The notes: generated from the letters alone by a model not told the origin. Positions 50,946 through 61,564 are shown, counted from the first letter of the stretch. The stretch is DNA of 64,000 bases from Bacteroidetes bacterium ADurb.Bin174 (GCA_002070265.1 MWCX01000093.1:169309-233308); one strand, 5' to 3'. Numbers and translations are program-made.

Positions 50946-52613
50946 TCAATTTGCACCCCAGCCCAATAATTCCTTAGCATTTTCAATAGCTGCTGCGCCG
51001 CGTTCTTTACCGCTGAGCATGGAGGCTATCTCTTCGATACGCTCCGAATCAGAAAGTTTAGCAATATAGGTTTCTGTTTGCAGTTTGGTATCTTCTTTAT
51101 ACACCCTGAAATGGGCATCGCCTTTGGCAGCTATTTGGGGTAAATGAGTAATGGTAATAACTTGCATAGAACGACTCATCTGCAACATGATCTCCCCCAT
51201 GCGGTGTGCTATTTCACCGGAGACGCCGGAATCTATTTCGTCAAAAATGATGGTAGGTAAATCTGATTTATTGGCTATCAGCGACTTGACAGTCAACATC
51301 AATCTCGAAATTTCCCCACCGGAAGCGATCTGCGATACAGGCTGCATGGGGCGGTTTTTATTTGCCGAAAAAAGAAAATCTACTGCATCTTTGCCATGCT
51401 CGGAATATTGAGGCAATTGCGTTAAACTAACTTCAAATTGAATATTGGGCATACCCAATTCTGACAATTGTTCAATCATATGATCTTGAACAAATTCAAG
51501 TTGTGATTTGCGACTGTCCGTCAACATTTGAGCTTTTAGTTGCACGTCTTCGTAGGCTTCGGCTAATTTCTTTTCCAAATTACTGATATCTTCATCAAAA
51601 GACTCTATATGATGTAATTCCGCAGCATATTCTTCGCGTTTGGCAATTAATTCTTCTACGGTTTGGACTTTAAATTTTTGCATTAAAGCATACAAGTCAT
51701 TCAAGCGCAATGATATCCGGTCGAGTTTTTCCGGATTGAACTCAAAATTTTCCTGTAACGATTCCAATTCCATTTTCAAATCCTTGATATCCACGTAGGC
51801 AGCATGAATTCTTTCTGTTTTCTCTTTACCCTCAGGAATATATTTGTCAATTTTGGATAAAGTGTCTTCTGCCTCTCTTAACTGAGTTAAAGTGCCTCGG
51901 TCTTCGTCAAAAATCATGGAGATCCGGCTCAATGCCGTTTTGATGGTTTCAACATTGCTCAATGTCTCGAATTCCATTTCCAAGGTCTGCAATTCATCGG
52001 CTTGCAATTTGGCTTCTTCTAATTGATTGTACTGAAACCGGATGAAATCTAATTCGGAAGCAGACTTTTCAGCCTCTTTGCGAAGTTTTTCCAATGCCTT
52101 TTCATTGGATTTCCATGTGGAGTAGCTATCCCTATACGCCTGAAAAATTTTTGCATTCTGAGCCACCGTATCCAATACTTCCATTTGATAAGATGCATTG
52201 GACAACAATAGATTTTCATGTTGGGAATGGATGTCAATCAGTTGAGAACTAAGGTCACGCAACACATTCAAAGACACCGGAGTATCGTTGATGAAAGCCC
52301 GGGATTTTCCATTGGAAGTCAGTTCGCGACGGACGACGCAATTTGACTGATCATAATCCAACTCATTGGACTCAAAAAAATCATACAAATGCTTGTAAGT
52401 TGAAATGTCGAAAACCGCCTCAACTATGCATTTGTCTTCCTGCATTCTGATTGATTTATTATCGGCTCTTTGACCTAAAATCAATGACAAGGCACCTAAA
52501 ATAATGGATTTTCCGGCGCCCGTTTCTCCGGTCATCACAGTCAACCCATTCTGAAAATCAATATTCAGAGAAGATATCAGTGCATAGTTGGTTATGTCAA
52601 TTGATTTTAGCAT
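50946..52613 (-). CDS. recN: DNA repair protein RecN
   Basis: 555 aa from ATG 52613 (MLKSIDITNYALISSLNIDF); a TTG six codons upstream overlaps the porD stop but family starts favour the ATG. An SMC-like ATPase: Walker A TGETGAGKSIILGAL near the N-terminus, a central coiled coil (~155-370) and the C-terminal signature ASGGEISRLMLTVKSL with Walker B TIIFDEIDSGVSG. It acts in double-strand break repair and cohesion. It is downstream of coaBC-porD in an order seen across the phylum. Confidence 0.95.
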   Translation of the reverse strand: MLKSIDITNYALISSLNIDFQNGLTVMTGETGAGKSIILGALSLILGQRADNKSIRMQEDKCIVEAVFDISTYKHLYDFFESNELDYDQSNCVVRRELTSNGKSRAFINDTPVSLNVLRDLSSQLIDIHSQHENLLLSNASYQMEVLDTVAQNAKIFQAYRDSYSTWKSNEKALEKLRKEAEKSASELDFIRFQYNQLEEAKLQADELQTLEMEFETLSNVETIKTALSRISMIFDEDRGTLTQLREAEDTLSKIDKYIPEGKEKTERIHAAYVDIKDLKMELESLQENFEFNPEKLDRISLRLNDLYALMQKFKVQTVEELIAKREEYAAELHHIESFDEDISNLEKKLAEAYEDVQLKAQMLTDSRKSQLEFVQDHMIEQLSELGMPNIQFEVSLTQLPQYSEHGKDAVDFLFSANKNRPMQPVSQIASGGEISRLMLTVKSLIANKSDLPTIIFDEIDSGVSGEIAHRMGEIMLQMSRSMQVITITHLPQIAAKGDAHFRVYKEDTKLQTETYIAKLSDSERIEEIASMLSGKERGAAAIENAKELLGWGAN

Positions 52614-52627
52614 AGAAGATGTGAGAC

Positions 52628-53539
52628 TCAAGCCGGTCTCAAGATAGTTTCAAATTTTTCGGTTTGGGTAGGGTTCAAATCCGACAAGATTTCTACAGCA
52701 TTTCTTTTTTCCTGGTCGGTAGCCCGTTTAAAGATATTTATCAACTCATCCGTTTTGGTTTCTAAAAAGCTGGATATGGCAATGGCTGATGGTCTGGAGC
52801 GGTTTGTTTCTCTTAAAACCGACAGTCCGGCATTGATTTTCGCACGTGCATTTGCCATATTGATACTCATTTCATCCAATCCGAGCCTATGGTATTCATA
52901 CATATAATTTCTGAATTTTTTAAAAGCTTCATCCGTCAGATTGTTAATCAAAGCATAACGATTTTTATTGCTCTCAAAGGCTCTCCATCCAGGCAAATCC
53001 ATGGATTGAGCCATATTCACGATACGTTCGGCAGCTTGGAAATAAGGTGTTCCTCCCAAGCGGGAATATGAATCCATATCGTAACCGATAATGAGATAAG
53101 CATAATATGACAAAATGGCTGTGAGGTTGGATGTGATTGTATTTTCATTGAACTCAAGGACTTCAAATTCCGTATAATTAAAAACAAAATCATCATCCCT
53201 GAAATTGAACAATACCGTATTGTATGAAGAATTGAAAACAGGTCTTCTTATCTGCACCTGAATCTCTCCGGTAAAAAGATCATCTTCCACCTTAGAAATG
53301 ATAATATTCATCGTACACTCAATTCTTTCATGAGGAGCAAAAGACAAATCCGTCCACCTTCTGTTATTCACAAATTCAGAAGCTGATCTCTCAAGTGTAT
53401 TGAAAATGGATTTGTTAGAACCCTGAATCATATCCGAATTGATGGTCAGATTACAATTCAGTTCCTGGGCAACCAGTGAAAAAGTGAAAACCAGATTAGC
53501 AATTAATAAAAGACAATATTTCAAACCGGTTCTATACAT
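52628..53539 (-). CDS. porD: DUF4835 protein, T9SS component PorD
   Basis: 303 aa from ATG 53539 (MYRTGLKYCLLLIANLVFTF); an upstream TTG gives five more residues. Signal peptide through about residue 25 (SLVAQ). Family features include LNCNLTINSDMIQGSN right after cleavage, NNRRWTDLSFAPHERIECTM, and YYAYLIIGYDMDSYSRLGG. PorD is needed for type IX secretion in Porphyromonas gingivalis. This agrees with the T9SS tails on proteins elsewhere in the window. Confidence 0.88.
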   Translation of the reverse strand: MYRTGLKYCLLLIANLVFTFSLVAQELNCNLTINSDMIQGSNKSIFNTLERSASEFVNNRRWTDLSFAPHERIECTMNIIISKVEDDLFTGEIQVQIRRPVFNSSYNTVLFNFRDDDFVFNYTEFEVLEFNENTITSNLTAILSYYAYLIIGYDMDSYSRLGGTPYFQAAERIVNMAQSMDLPGWRAFESNKNRYALINNLTDEAFKKFRNYMYEYHRLGLDEMSINMANARAKINAGLSVLRETNRSRPSAIAISSFLETKTDELINIFKRATDQEKRNAVEILSDLNPTQTEKFETILRPA

Positions 53540-53571
53540 AAGTTTTAATGACAAATCGCTAAAAGGACGTA

Positions 53572-54777
53572 TTAGAACAACAAAGTATTGATTTCCTGTA
53601 CGATATCATCTGCAACATCCACTTTATCTTTCAGTTCGTATTCTTTTTTCATGCCGGAGCGATGTAAAATAGTAACTCTATTAGTATCTACGCCAAAGCC
53701 GGAGTAAGGATCTCTTAAAGAATTCAGCACAATGAAATCAAAATTTTTCCTCTCCATTTTAGAGATTGCATTTTCCTCTTCATGATTAGTTTCTAATGCA
53801 AAGCCGACAAGAAACTGTTCCGGTTTTTTTACTTTTCCTACTTCCGCAGCTATGTCTATGGAGGGTGTTAATTCAAGGAAAATATTTTCTTTCCCGCGTT
53901 TTATTTTCTGCTCAGCTCTTACAACAGGAGTAAAATCGGATACGGCGGCACACATGATGGCACCGTCCACATGCTCAAAACGGCTCATCACAACCTTATG
54001 CATGTCGGCTGCAGTATCCACATTGATTCTCTCAATATTTTTATAGGGAGTTTTAAGGTATACGGGACCACACACCAATATCACCTCCGCACCTTTTCTC
54101 GCACAGGTTTCTGCCAAGGCAAAGCCCATCTTACCCGATGAATAATTGCCGATATAGCGAACAGGATCAATTTTCTCATAGGTAGGTCCGGCAGTTATCA
54201 GGATTTTTTTACCTAACATATCTTTGGGAACAAAATAATCCTGTATGAAACGGACTATATTTTCCGGTTCCTCCATCCTACCCCTTCCTTCCAAGCCACT
54301 TGCCAATTCTCCCGCCACCGGATCAATGATCAAGTTGCCGTGTGCTTTAAGTGTTTCCAAATTCTGTTTGGTGGTCGGATGTGTGTACATATGTAAGTCC
54401 ATTGCCGGAGCAATAAAAACGGGACATTTGGCAGCAAGATAAGTTGCAATAAGCAAATTATCAGCCGTGCCTGTAGCCAATTTTCCCAGTGTGTTGGCTG
54501 TAGTCGGAGCAATGAGGAAGGCATCAGCCCACAAGCCTAAGTCCACATGACTGTTCCATTGTCCATTCGTGGCATCAAAAAAATCTGTCACAACGGGATT
54601 TTTTGAGAGTGTAGCCAGGGTAAGGGGTGTTACAAATTGTTGAGCCGAGGGAGTCATGATGACTTTGACTTCTGCTCCTTGTTTCACTAGCAAACGTACA
54701 ATTTGTGCAGTTTTATAAGCAGCTATTCCACCGGTTACCCCTACGATTATTTTTTTTTCATTTAATATAAATGGCAT
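53572..54777 (-). CDS. coaBC: Bifunctional phosphopantothenoylcysteine decarboxylase/synthetase CoaBC
   Basis: A 401-aa fusion. CoaC part (~1-180): KIIVGVTGGIAAYKTAQIVR, the catalytic His in NGQWNSHVDLGLWAD, IAPTTANTLGKLATGTADNLL, and IAPAMDLHMYTHP. CoaB part (~190-400): ILITAGPTYEKIDPVRYIGN and SSGKMGFALAE, then AAVSDFTP. It makes 4'-phosphopantetheine for coenzyme A. The 217 bp upstream contain a strong hairpin but no gene. Confidence 0.96.
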   Translation of the reverse strand: MPFILNEKKIIVGVTGGIAAYKTAQIVRLLVKQGAEVKVIMTPSAQQFVTPLTLATLSKNPVVTDFFDATNGQWNSHVDLGLWADAFLIAPTTANTLGKLATGTADNLLIATYLAAKCPVFIAPAMDLHMYTHPTTKQNLETLKAHGNLIIDPVAGELASGLEGRGRMEEPENIVRFIQDYFVPKDMLGKKILITAGPTYEKIDPVRYIGNYSSGKMGFALAETCARKGAEVILVCGPVYLKTPYKNIERINVDTAADMHKVVMSRFEHVDGAIMCAAVSDFTPVVRAEQKIKRGKENIFLELTPSIDIAAEVGKVKKPEQFLVGFALETNHEEENAISKMERKNFDFIVLNSLRDPYSGFGVDTNRVTILHRSGMKKEYELKDKVDVADDIVQEINTLLF

Positions 54778-54911
54778 CTGATTAAGAATTTAAAATGATA
54801 CAAACACAACTCACAAAATTAATGATAATTTTCAATCTTTTCACAGATATGTAAAAATTGATTGAGACTTCTCATTGCGCAGTGTTTTCTTTTGGCAGAT
54901 AAAAACAACAA

Positions 54912-54951
54912 AAGTCACACTGTACTTTCATGCAAGTAAACTGTGTGACTT
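54912..54951 (-). terminator. Hairpin between rpoZ-like gene and coaBC
   Basis: AAGTCACAC (54912-54920) pairs perfectly with GTGTGACTT (54943-54951); inside, ACTT and AAGT extend the stem. On the minus strand a T-rich run (TTTTGTTGTTTTT) follows. It probably ends or attenuates the bamD-rpoZ transcript before coaBC. It could also act bidirectionally. Confidence 0.65.
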
Positions 54952-54994
54952 ATAGTCTTTTAGCATTAACATTTATCAAAGTATGCGTAATGCT

Positions 54995-55324
54995 TTAACT
55001 CAACTTATCTTTCAAAGGGTTTCTGTAATAGATTTTATCTTCTATAAATTCCTGTGTAGCAAACAGCGTCGGCTTGGGGAGTTTTTCAAAATAACGTGAA
55101 ATCTCTATCTGTTCACGATTTTCAAAAACCTCTTCAATATTGTCAGATGATCCACCAAAATCTTGCAATTTTTTCTCAATCTCTGATTTGATTTCAACAT
55201 TGATTTGATTGGCTCTTTTAGCAATAATCGTTACCATTTCATACACATTACCAACCTCTTCGCTCATAACATTTATATCGCGTGAGATGGTATTTGTCGA
55301 AGCATTTAATTTTCTAAAATCCAT
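54995..55324 (-). CDS. rpoZ: RNA polymerase omega-like (Rpb6) subunit
   Basis: A 109-aa protein with the Rpb6/omega pattern: GNVYEMVTIIAKRANQINVEIKSEIEKKL, the helix that holds RpoC in place. It is the Bacteroidota version, longer at both ends than E. coli omega. It begins 4 bp after the bamD stop, so the two are translationally linked. Confidence 0.85.
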   Translation of the reverse strand: MDFRKLNASTNTISRDINVMSEEVGNVYEMVTIIAKRANQINVEIKSEIEKKLQDFGGSSDNIEEVFENREQIEISRYFEKLPKPTLFATQEFIEDKIYYRNPLKDKLS

Positions 55325-55328
55325 ATAT

Positions 55329-56129
55329 TTAATCTTTTACTGTTCGTTTTGAATCTGCCAATATTTTATCGGCATCTTTACGATATTTCCCTTCGGGAAA
55401 CTCGTTGGTATAATTGTAATATTCGTCAATAGTGTCTCTGAAACGTTCCATCTTCTTATCTTCAAAGCTTTGTACTGCCTGTTGATATTTAGATTGCAAA
55501 ATAATAAAGGAAAATTCTTCCCTATACGCATTGGAGGGATAATTCAGCAAAGCATTTTGCGCAACAATAACGGCCGACAAATAGTTATTCCCTAAATAAT
55601 TTCCCAAATTATAATACAATTTAGCAGTAAGCAATTCTTTATATGCTAACTTATTCGTCAACTCATCCAGTAATTTGTTCGCCTGCGGTACCCTTTCACT
55701 TTCGGGATGCAAATCTAAAAACTCCTGAAAAGCTTTGATGGCATTATGAGTGGTAGTCTGATCCAATCGCGCATCCGGCGAATCTAAATAATAACAATAG
55801 CCAATCATATATCTGGCTTCAATTATAAACTTCCCCTTGGGATATGTTTTTACATAAGTTTTATAATATTCGCTTGCGGTAAAATAATCTTTTTGTCCCA
55901 TGTATGAACGGGCAAGATAATTTAAAACCAACTCAGACCGCTCGGTACCCCGATAATACCTTGACACCTCATCAAACAAGGTAGTGGCACGCATGAAATC
56001 ATTTTTCTCGAAATACTCAACCGCCTTATTGTATTTCAATTCAGGGTCATTACTTTTCAACACATTCTGATATTCGCTGCAAGAAACCAGCAGTGTTACA
56101 GCCAACAATATGGACAAGTATTTCTTCAT
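55329..56129 (-). CDS. bamD: Outer-membrane assembly lipoprotein BamD
   Basis: A 266-aa lipoprotein: signal LLAVTLLVSC with lipidated Cys at 17, then TPR-like repeats (YNKAVEYFEKNDFMRATTLFDEV; YFTASEYYKTYVKTYPKGKFI; HNAIKAFQEFLDLHPESERV). It is part of the BAM complex that inserts beta-barrel proteins, including TonB receptors, into the outer membrane. Confidence 0.93.
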   Translation of the reverse strand: MKKYLSILLAVTLLVSCSEYQNVLKSNDPELKYNKAVEYFEKNDFMRATTLFDEVSRYYRGTERSELVLNYLARSYMGQKDYFTASEYYKTYVKTYPKGKFIIEARYMIGYCYYLDSPDARLDQTTTHNAIKAFQEFLDLHPESERVPQANKLLDELTNKLAYKELLTAKLYYNLGNYLGNNYLSAVIVAQNALLNYPSNAYREEFSFIILQSKYQQAVQSFEDKKMERFRDTIDEYYNYTNEFPEGKYRKDADKILADSKRTVKD

Positions 56130-56143
56130 ATAAAAATTGGCTG

Positions 56144-56151
56144 CAAAAATA
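56144..56151 (-). promoter_or_regulatory. -7 box upstream of bamD
   Basis: TATTTTTG on the minus strand, 14 bp before the ATG. The -33 element is unclear. The rest of the 196-bp gap to the GH88 gene shows nothing recognisable. Confidence 0.4.
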
Positions 56152-56325
56152 ACAAATTAAAATGGATTGTGAAAATGGTAATTCGTGCCAGATACGATAA
56201 ATTTTCTTCAAAACATGAAATCAGGTAGAAAACGCTCAACACATTACTTAAAAAAGTTTATACATTAACGAGCATAATACTAAAAAAGAAAGAAATGAAT
56301 TAATATAAATTTTGATGATAAATCT

Positions 56326-58701
56326 CTAATTTTTCAGTGCTTTATCAACCGGCAAATCAATGCCATTCCAAGCTTTTTTGGATGTCCAATCGACAGGAGG
56401 ATTGCTCCAAAAGGAATCAGATTCCGGTAAACCGAGTGCAATAAAAACCGCTGAACAAAGGTACAGGCTACCGGTTGAAATATAAGTTTCTCCTATGGCA
56501 GGTTGATGACCGGCAAAACCAACCCGGAGCCATCCATGGTCATCAAATGTACCGGGCGCATTGATTTGTCTATGAATAACGGAAGTAAGAGCAGATCTTA
56601 CTTGTGCTGGTTCAACAGCATCAGGTAATAGTTTGCGATAAGCAACATCCGAAAGCGCATAGAACGCACCGAAACGATAAGCAAGCGAACGCCCAATGGG
56701 CGGATAAGTTCCCTCCGGTGAAATCAAACGCTCTTGTAAAGCAGCATAACGTTGATAACGGGGAATTTCTACATCATAAAATTCAGCACCTTCCACTCCA
56801 TGTTTTTTCATAACAGTGAGAATTTCGACCATCATGGGCTGAATAACAAAACTATTGTAATAATCTAAATGCAACTCCGGACCATCGCCGTACCAACCGT
56901 CTCCTTTGTACCATTGTTGATGTTTTTCCAAAGCATATTGTACGCGCTCAAATTCCCAGGTTCCTGTAAATTCTTTTAACGCAGTTTCCACCATTGCAGA
57001 AAAAAACAGCCAATTGTTTTCGCCCGGCTTAATATTACGGGTAGATTTTAGCTCTTCAATAATCCGCTGTTGTGTGGTTTCATCCAATCTTTCCCACAAC
57101 TGAGTACGCGCACGCAACAGACCATGTGCCAAAAAAGCAGCATCTACCAAAGGTTGACGTCCTTGATTAAAATTCAAATAATCAGGCGAGGAAGGATCAA
57201 CTCCGTGTTGAATTGACTGAAGTGTCAACTCAATATATTTAGCCCTCATACGTCCTTCTATTGTTTGATCAGGTCCCAACTCCAACCAGGGAGAAATGCC
57301 CGTTACAAGACGCCCTAAAGCTTCTAAATGAGTCACCTCTCTTCTTTTCCCTATGTCAACAGCATTAGATTCTACCGGCATGTTTTTTCGCAGTTTTCCT
57401 TTGCTCATATTAATTAAAACAGGCTTGGCAATCCTATCTAAAGCACTTAACCAACATGCTCTATCTTCGTTTTCAGAATACAAAGTAATGGGATCTACAA
57501 CAACTTGTTTTGCTTTCAATTTTTTATATCTGACAAGTGCTTCTACAAAATAATAATCAGCATAACTCAAGGGAGCATCCACCTCGTATTTTGGCATGTA
57601 ACCGACCGCATGCTGTAAAATAAAATGGTGATTGTCGCCTATTTTTTTTGCCCTGTATGCCGTAGAAGCTAAAGATCGTATTTGTTGCTCACCCAATTTT
57701 AAAAATTCTTGTGCAAGTTTTCCTTGCACCATGGTACTCAACTCTATAACAGCAGAAGCTATAATCGCCCCTGCTGAAGCATCCCGTTTAGCTTTAGGAA
57801 TGTCCGGAGCATCAAAATCCCAATAAGGAATTTTATCTTTAGGAAGACGGGGATGATACATGATAAATTGAGCAATTTTTATTGCTTGATCTAAATACGC
57901 CTGTTTCCCTGTTTGTCGGTACATCATTGTAAAACCATATAACCCCCAGGCCTGACCGCGAGCCCAGGATGAATTATCATTCAGGCCTTGATGAGTAATT
58001 TTACCCAATACTTTTCCTGTTTCATTATCATAATTAATCACATGATATGAACTCCCATCAGCTCTGAAATGATTCTCTATGGTTTTATCCGCATGGGATT
58101 TAGCCATATTATAATAAGTATTTTCACCCATATAAGACGATGCTACGGTGAGTAATTCTAAATTCATCATATTGTCGATGATAACAGGAAAAGACCATTG
58201 TTTGCGATCCCATGATCGGGTGCATCCGACAACAGGGTTAAAGCGTGTTGACAAAGATTTTGCACCATTGATAATGACCTGCCTGTACGCTTCTTTACCC
58301 GTTAAGCGATAACCATTTCCAAAACTACAATTGATTTTGAAACCCACATCATGATTTGTGGTGTCATACTGTTGATCTTCTATCCTACTTGTCATATCTT
58401 CTGCTGCCCTTAGCACGGATGTATCGTTACTGTTTTCGTAAAGATACCACAGCATACCCGGGAAAAACCCACTGACCCAGTTGGAGGGTTTACAAGTCAT
58501 GAACTTGCCATTTTCAACGCTACGTGGTAATAGATTGGGTTGTTTCTTTAATGTTTCATACATACCCATCGACTGTTGAAGCGAAAAAGCCAAGGCATCA
58601 TCTACTATCTTATCCATTGAAGTTTGAGCAGTTACACTTACCGGCAATGTAAAAAGTAAAACACAAGTTGCTATTATAAGATTGAATCTTTTATTTTTCA
58701 T
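56326..58701 (-). CDS. GH88 unsaturated glucuronyl hydrolase fused to DUF2264
   Basis: A 791-aa secreted protein; signal peptide 1-26. Residues ~30-390 are a GH88 (alpha/alpha)6 barrel: WVSGFFPGMLWYLYE, HDVGFKINCSFGNGYRLTG, VIIDNMMNLELL (catalytic Asp) and NDNSSWARGQAWGLYGF. GH88 enzymes remove 4,5-unsaturated uronic acids left by polysaccharide lyases. Residues ~400-790 match DUF2264 (RACWLSALDRIAKPVL; REVTHLEALGRLVTGISPWLEL), an alpha-barrel of unproven activity also found near pectin and algal glycan genes. No lyase or SusCD pair is in the window. The fusion suggests sequential attack on a uronic-acid-containing glycan. Confidence 0.88.
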   Translation of the reverse strand: MKNKRFNLIIATCVLLFTLPVSVTAQTSMDKIVDDALAFSLQQSMGMYETLKKQPNLLPRSVENGKFMTCKPSNWVSGFFPGMLWYLYENSNDTSVLRAAEDMTSRIEDQQYDTTNHDVGFKINCSFGNGYRLTGKEAYRQVIINGAKSLSTRFNPVVGCTRSWDRKQWSFPVIIDNMMNLELLTVASSYMGENTYYNMAKSHADKTIENHFRADGSSYHVINYDNETGKVLGKITHQGLNDNSSWARGQAWGLYGFTMMYRQTGKQAYLDQAIKIAQFIMYHPRLPKDKIPYWDFDAPDIPKAKRDASAGAIIASAVIELSTMVQGKLAQEFLKLGEQQIRSLASTAYRAKKIGDNHHFILQHAVGYMPKYEVDAPLSYADYYFVEALVRYKKLKAKQVVVDPITLYSENEDRACWLSALDRIAKPVLINMSKGKLRKNMPVESNAVDIGKRREVTHLEALGRLVTGISPWLELGPDQTIEGRMRAKYIELTLQSIQHGVDPSSPDYLNFNQGRQPLVDAAFLAHGLLRARTQLWERLDETTQQRIIEELKSTRNIKPGENNWLFFSAMVETALKEFTGTWEFERVQYALEKHQQWYKGDGWYGDGPELHLDYYNSFVIQPMMVEILTVMKKHGVEGAEFYDVEIPRYQRYAALQERLISPEGTYPPIGRSLAYRFGAFYALSDVAYRKLLPDAVEPAQVRSALTSVIHRQINAPGTFDDHGWLRVGFAGHQPAIGETYISTGSLYLCSAVFIALGLPESDSFWSNPPVDWTSKKAWNGIDLPVDKALKN

Positions 58702-58814
58702 AAAACATTGTATTAGTTATTAATTATGTTTTTTGTCGGTAAAGTCCACATGATATGTGGAAGAGACGATGGTTGTAAAAATAATAAATTTTAAGAACAA
58801 ATCACGGCTTAATA

Positions 58815-61496
58815 TCAATAATTCCTATACACCCTGATTGCATTTAACATGGTTTCATCTTTTTCAGCCGTGAAATCTATACTGATACCGGAATTATCGT
58901 TAGCACGAATGATGAATTTCTTGACTACCGGATACAAAGGACCATATTCATCTGACAGGTTCAGCCGATTGATAACACGTACTCCATTAATATCCACATT
59001 AAAAACCCTTTCATTAACATCTTCAGTCAAAGCATCATTACCCAAATTATAAGCTATAGTTTGAACTTCAGAGGTTTTCAATTCAGAAAAATAGAGGTTC
59101 ACCGTGTATTCTCCATCCGGCACATCCAATTTAAAACTTTCCAATCCTTGTCTCATTGTTTGGAATACCGGGTCTATATCAGTATTTAAAATATTAAAAT
59201 CAGAAGCCGGGAGTTTGCCGTGTCTCGTTTTTTTAGAGTAACTCTCCCCACCAATATACCCCCAGGATCCGGGTGAATATTCTTGTTCAGGTATCCATAT
59301 AACAGACTTGTCCTTTTCTTCAAAATAACGCTTACTACCAAGCATGATATTGATTGATTCAAATGGTATGTTAGTATGCCGTAAGGAAGATGCTATCATC
59401 CTGAAATCAATTTTTAACAGGTCATATATTTTACCGGAATCAGTGTGACCGACTGCCTTCAGTACATTTTCCCCGTTTTGAAATGGCACATCGAAAATAG
59501 CAATAGCATTTTCTGTTTGCTGAACACCTAAGGATTTTCCATTTACAAAAAGCTCTACTTCAGGAAGATTGGTATACACCTTTACCATTTGTCTGGTTGT
59601 GTAGTCTTCATCAGCAATACCTGAACGAATATTCCAGTTTCTACCTCCTATATTGATCACTGGTGTATTCTTCAACAATGCTTGATAATGCAAATAAGTG
59701 TCTTTCACTTCACGTTTAGTAGAAACAATACCCTTATTATTAATATGAGGAACAGCATTACCTCTAATTTCCGAATGAAAATCATTAAGATTCCAAATGG
59801 CAGCTCCTACTACAAAATCACGCTCCATAATTGCTTTATAATAATGCTCGTGGTAAAGATTTGCCCATTCTTGCGTATAGTCAAAACGTTGCGGTTCAAA
59901 AGAATGCAATCGGGGATCTACATCAGCACCATACTCTGTTATGATAAAAGGCGTCGTCGGCAAAACAGCATGCGCCTGATCCAAAAATTTATCAAAACCA
60001 TCGAAAGTGCCACCATACCAACCTTGATATAAATTCCAGCCAACTATTTTAGGTGTCTGAGTTAAACCTGATTCATGGTACAATTTAAAATTTCCGTGGA
60101 AAGGAATTAGCGTATATCTGTAGGGGTCATCGGCTCTAATTTGATCTTCTATTTGTTGTGCCAATGTTTGAATAGATTTCAAATAATGATTTGATTTTTC
60201 TTCTTCGGTGTCGGTATAAGGTAGTCGTAAAAGCACCTCATTCATATATGCCCAAATCATAACTGATGGCCGGTTATAATCCTGCATAACCATTTCTTTC
60301 GCCATATGCAGGCAATTGTGTGCAAACTCACTATTCTCGGTAATAGTATTCACAATAGGAATTTCTACAGAGGTGATAATGCCTAATTTGTCACACATTT
60401 CCATCACTACCGGATCTTGCGGATAATGAGATACACGCAGGAAATTTCCACCCATATCCTTCAACAATTTTACGTCCCGCACATGGATTTCATCAGGCAG
60501 CGCATTGCCCATCTTATCAAAACACTGGTGTCTGTTTGTGCCTATTAACTTATAAGGTTTTCCGTTCAGACAAAAACCTTTCTCTGTCGTAAATTCAAAC
60601 CATCTAAACCCTAAGGGTTGTATCACTTCATCCAATAATGCTCCGGTTTTCCCTTCATAAATACGAGTTCGTACTGTATATAATGCCGGAGATTCCGGTG
60701 ACCATAATTCCGGTGAATTTATATTGAATGACAATTCAACAGGTATATTTTCAACTTGTTTTTTGAGTTTTATTTTTTTGGACACCTGCTCTATGACCTG
60801 TTTGTCGGGATTGATAACTGAATGCTCTATCCGTATATTACTTGCAGCATCCGACTGATTACTCAAGAATGATTTAATTTCAACAGTAGCTTGTTTTTCA
60901 GATACCAATGGTGTATTTATGTAAACACCGGATGATGCATAATGCGTAGTAGAAAAATGCTGCTTTTCAGTGGCAATGAGATACACATCTCGATAAATCC
61001 CTCCGAAGAAAGTAAAGTCGGCAGACAAGGGCGGAATATCAGGGTTATAACGATTGGTGACTCTTACAACTAATTGGTTGGTAGCTCCAAATTGCAGAAA
61101 TTTTGTAATATCGAAGCTAAATCTTGTGTATCCACCCACATGACTACCCACTTTGTCTCCATTAACAAACAGTTCAGCCTCCTGATTAATGCCTTCAAAA
61201 AAAATTGTGATTTGCTTGTTTTTATATGATTCCGGTATGTTTATTTGTTTCTTATACCAACCAAAACCCTGGTAATATCCGGGCTCATCATCCATCACAT
61301 CATCAATGTTCCAGGTATGGGGCAAATCAATTATTTCCCAATTATAATTTTCATTAATATTTTGTATGCCTCCGGGAATATCCTGACGAATGAATTTCCA
61401 ATGCTCATTGATTGAAAAAGTAATTCGGGGAGATGAGTATAGATGAACAGAGAATAAAAAAACTAAACAACACAATAAATAGAATGGCCTTTTCAT
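58815..61496 (-). CDS. GH2 beta-galactosidase/glucuronidase-like enzyme with malectin-type tail
   Basis: 893 aa from ATG 61496 (MKRPFYLLCCLVFLFSVHLY, signal peptide); a GTG four codons upstream is less likely. A GH2 sugar-binding jelly roll (IPESYKNKQITIFFEGINQEAE), Ig-like domain and TIM barrel follow. The acid/base Glu is E420 (WAYMNEV) and the nucleophile E521 (FIITEYGAD). After the barrel comes a DUF4982-like strand domain (VELFVNGKSLGVQ) and a malectin-like carbohydrate-binding module (~740-893; DVPDGEYTVNLYFSE, ERVFNVDINGVRV). Exported exo-glycosidase; sugar specificity unknown. It lies between GH88 and the agarase-like gene on the same strand. Confidence 0.88.
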   Translation of the reverse strand: MKRPFYLLCCLVFLFSVHLYSSPRITFSINEHWKFIRQDIPGGIQNINENYNWEIIDLPHTWNIDDVMDDEPGYYQGFGWYKKQINIPESYKNKQITIFFEGINQEAELFVNGDKVGSHVGGYTRFSFDITKFLQFGATNQLVVRVTNRYNPDIPPLSADFTFFGGIYRDVYLIATEKQHFSTTHYASSGVYINTPLVSEKQATVEIKSFLSNQSDAASNIRIEHSVINPDKQVIEQVSKKIKLKKQVENIPVELSFNINSPELWSPESPALYTVRTRIYEGKTGALLDEVIQPLGFRWFEFTTEKGFCLNGKPYKLIGTNRHQCFDKMGNALPDEIHVRDVKLLKDMGGNFLRVSHYPQDPVVMEMCDKLGIITSVEIPIVNTITENSEFAHNCLHMAKEMVMQDYNRPSVMIWAYMNEVLLRLPYTDTEEEKSNHYLKSIQTLAQQIEDQIRADDPYRYTLIPFHGNFKLYHESGLTQTPKIVGWNLYQGWYGGTFDGFDKFLDQAHAVLPTTPFIITEYGADVDPRLHSFEPQRFDYTQEWANLYHEHYYKAIMERDFVVGAAIWNLNDFHSEIRGNAVPHINNKGIVSTKREVKDTYLHYQALLKNTPVINIGGRNWNIRSGIADEDYTTRQMVKVYTNLPEVELFVNGKSLGVQQTENAIAIFDVPFQNGENVLKAVGHTDSGKIYDLLKIDFRMIASSLRHTNIPFESINIMLGSKRYFEEKDKSVIWIPEQEYSPGSWGYIGGESYSKKTRHGKLPASDFNILNTDIDPVFQTMRQGLESFKLDVPDGEYTVNLYFSELKTSEVQTIAYNLGNDALTEDVNERVFNVDINGVRVINRLNLSDEYGPLYPVVKKFIIRANDNSGISIDFTAEKDETMLNAIRVYRNY

Positions 61497-61564
61497 GCTT
61501 GATATCACTTAAAAGAACTGATTACTCTGATAATTTGAAAGACAAAAGCAAACAAACAACTTAC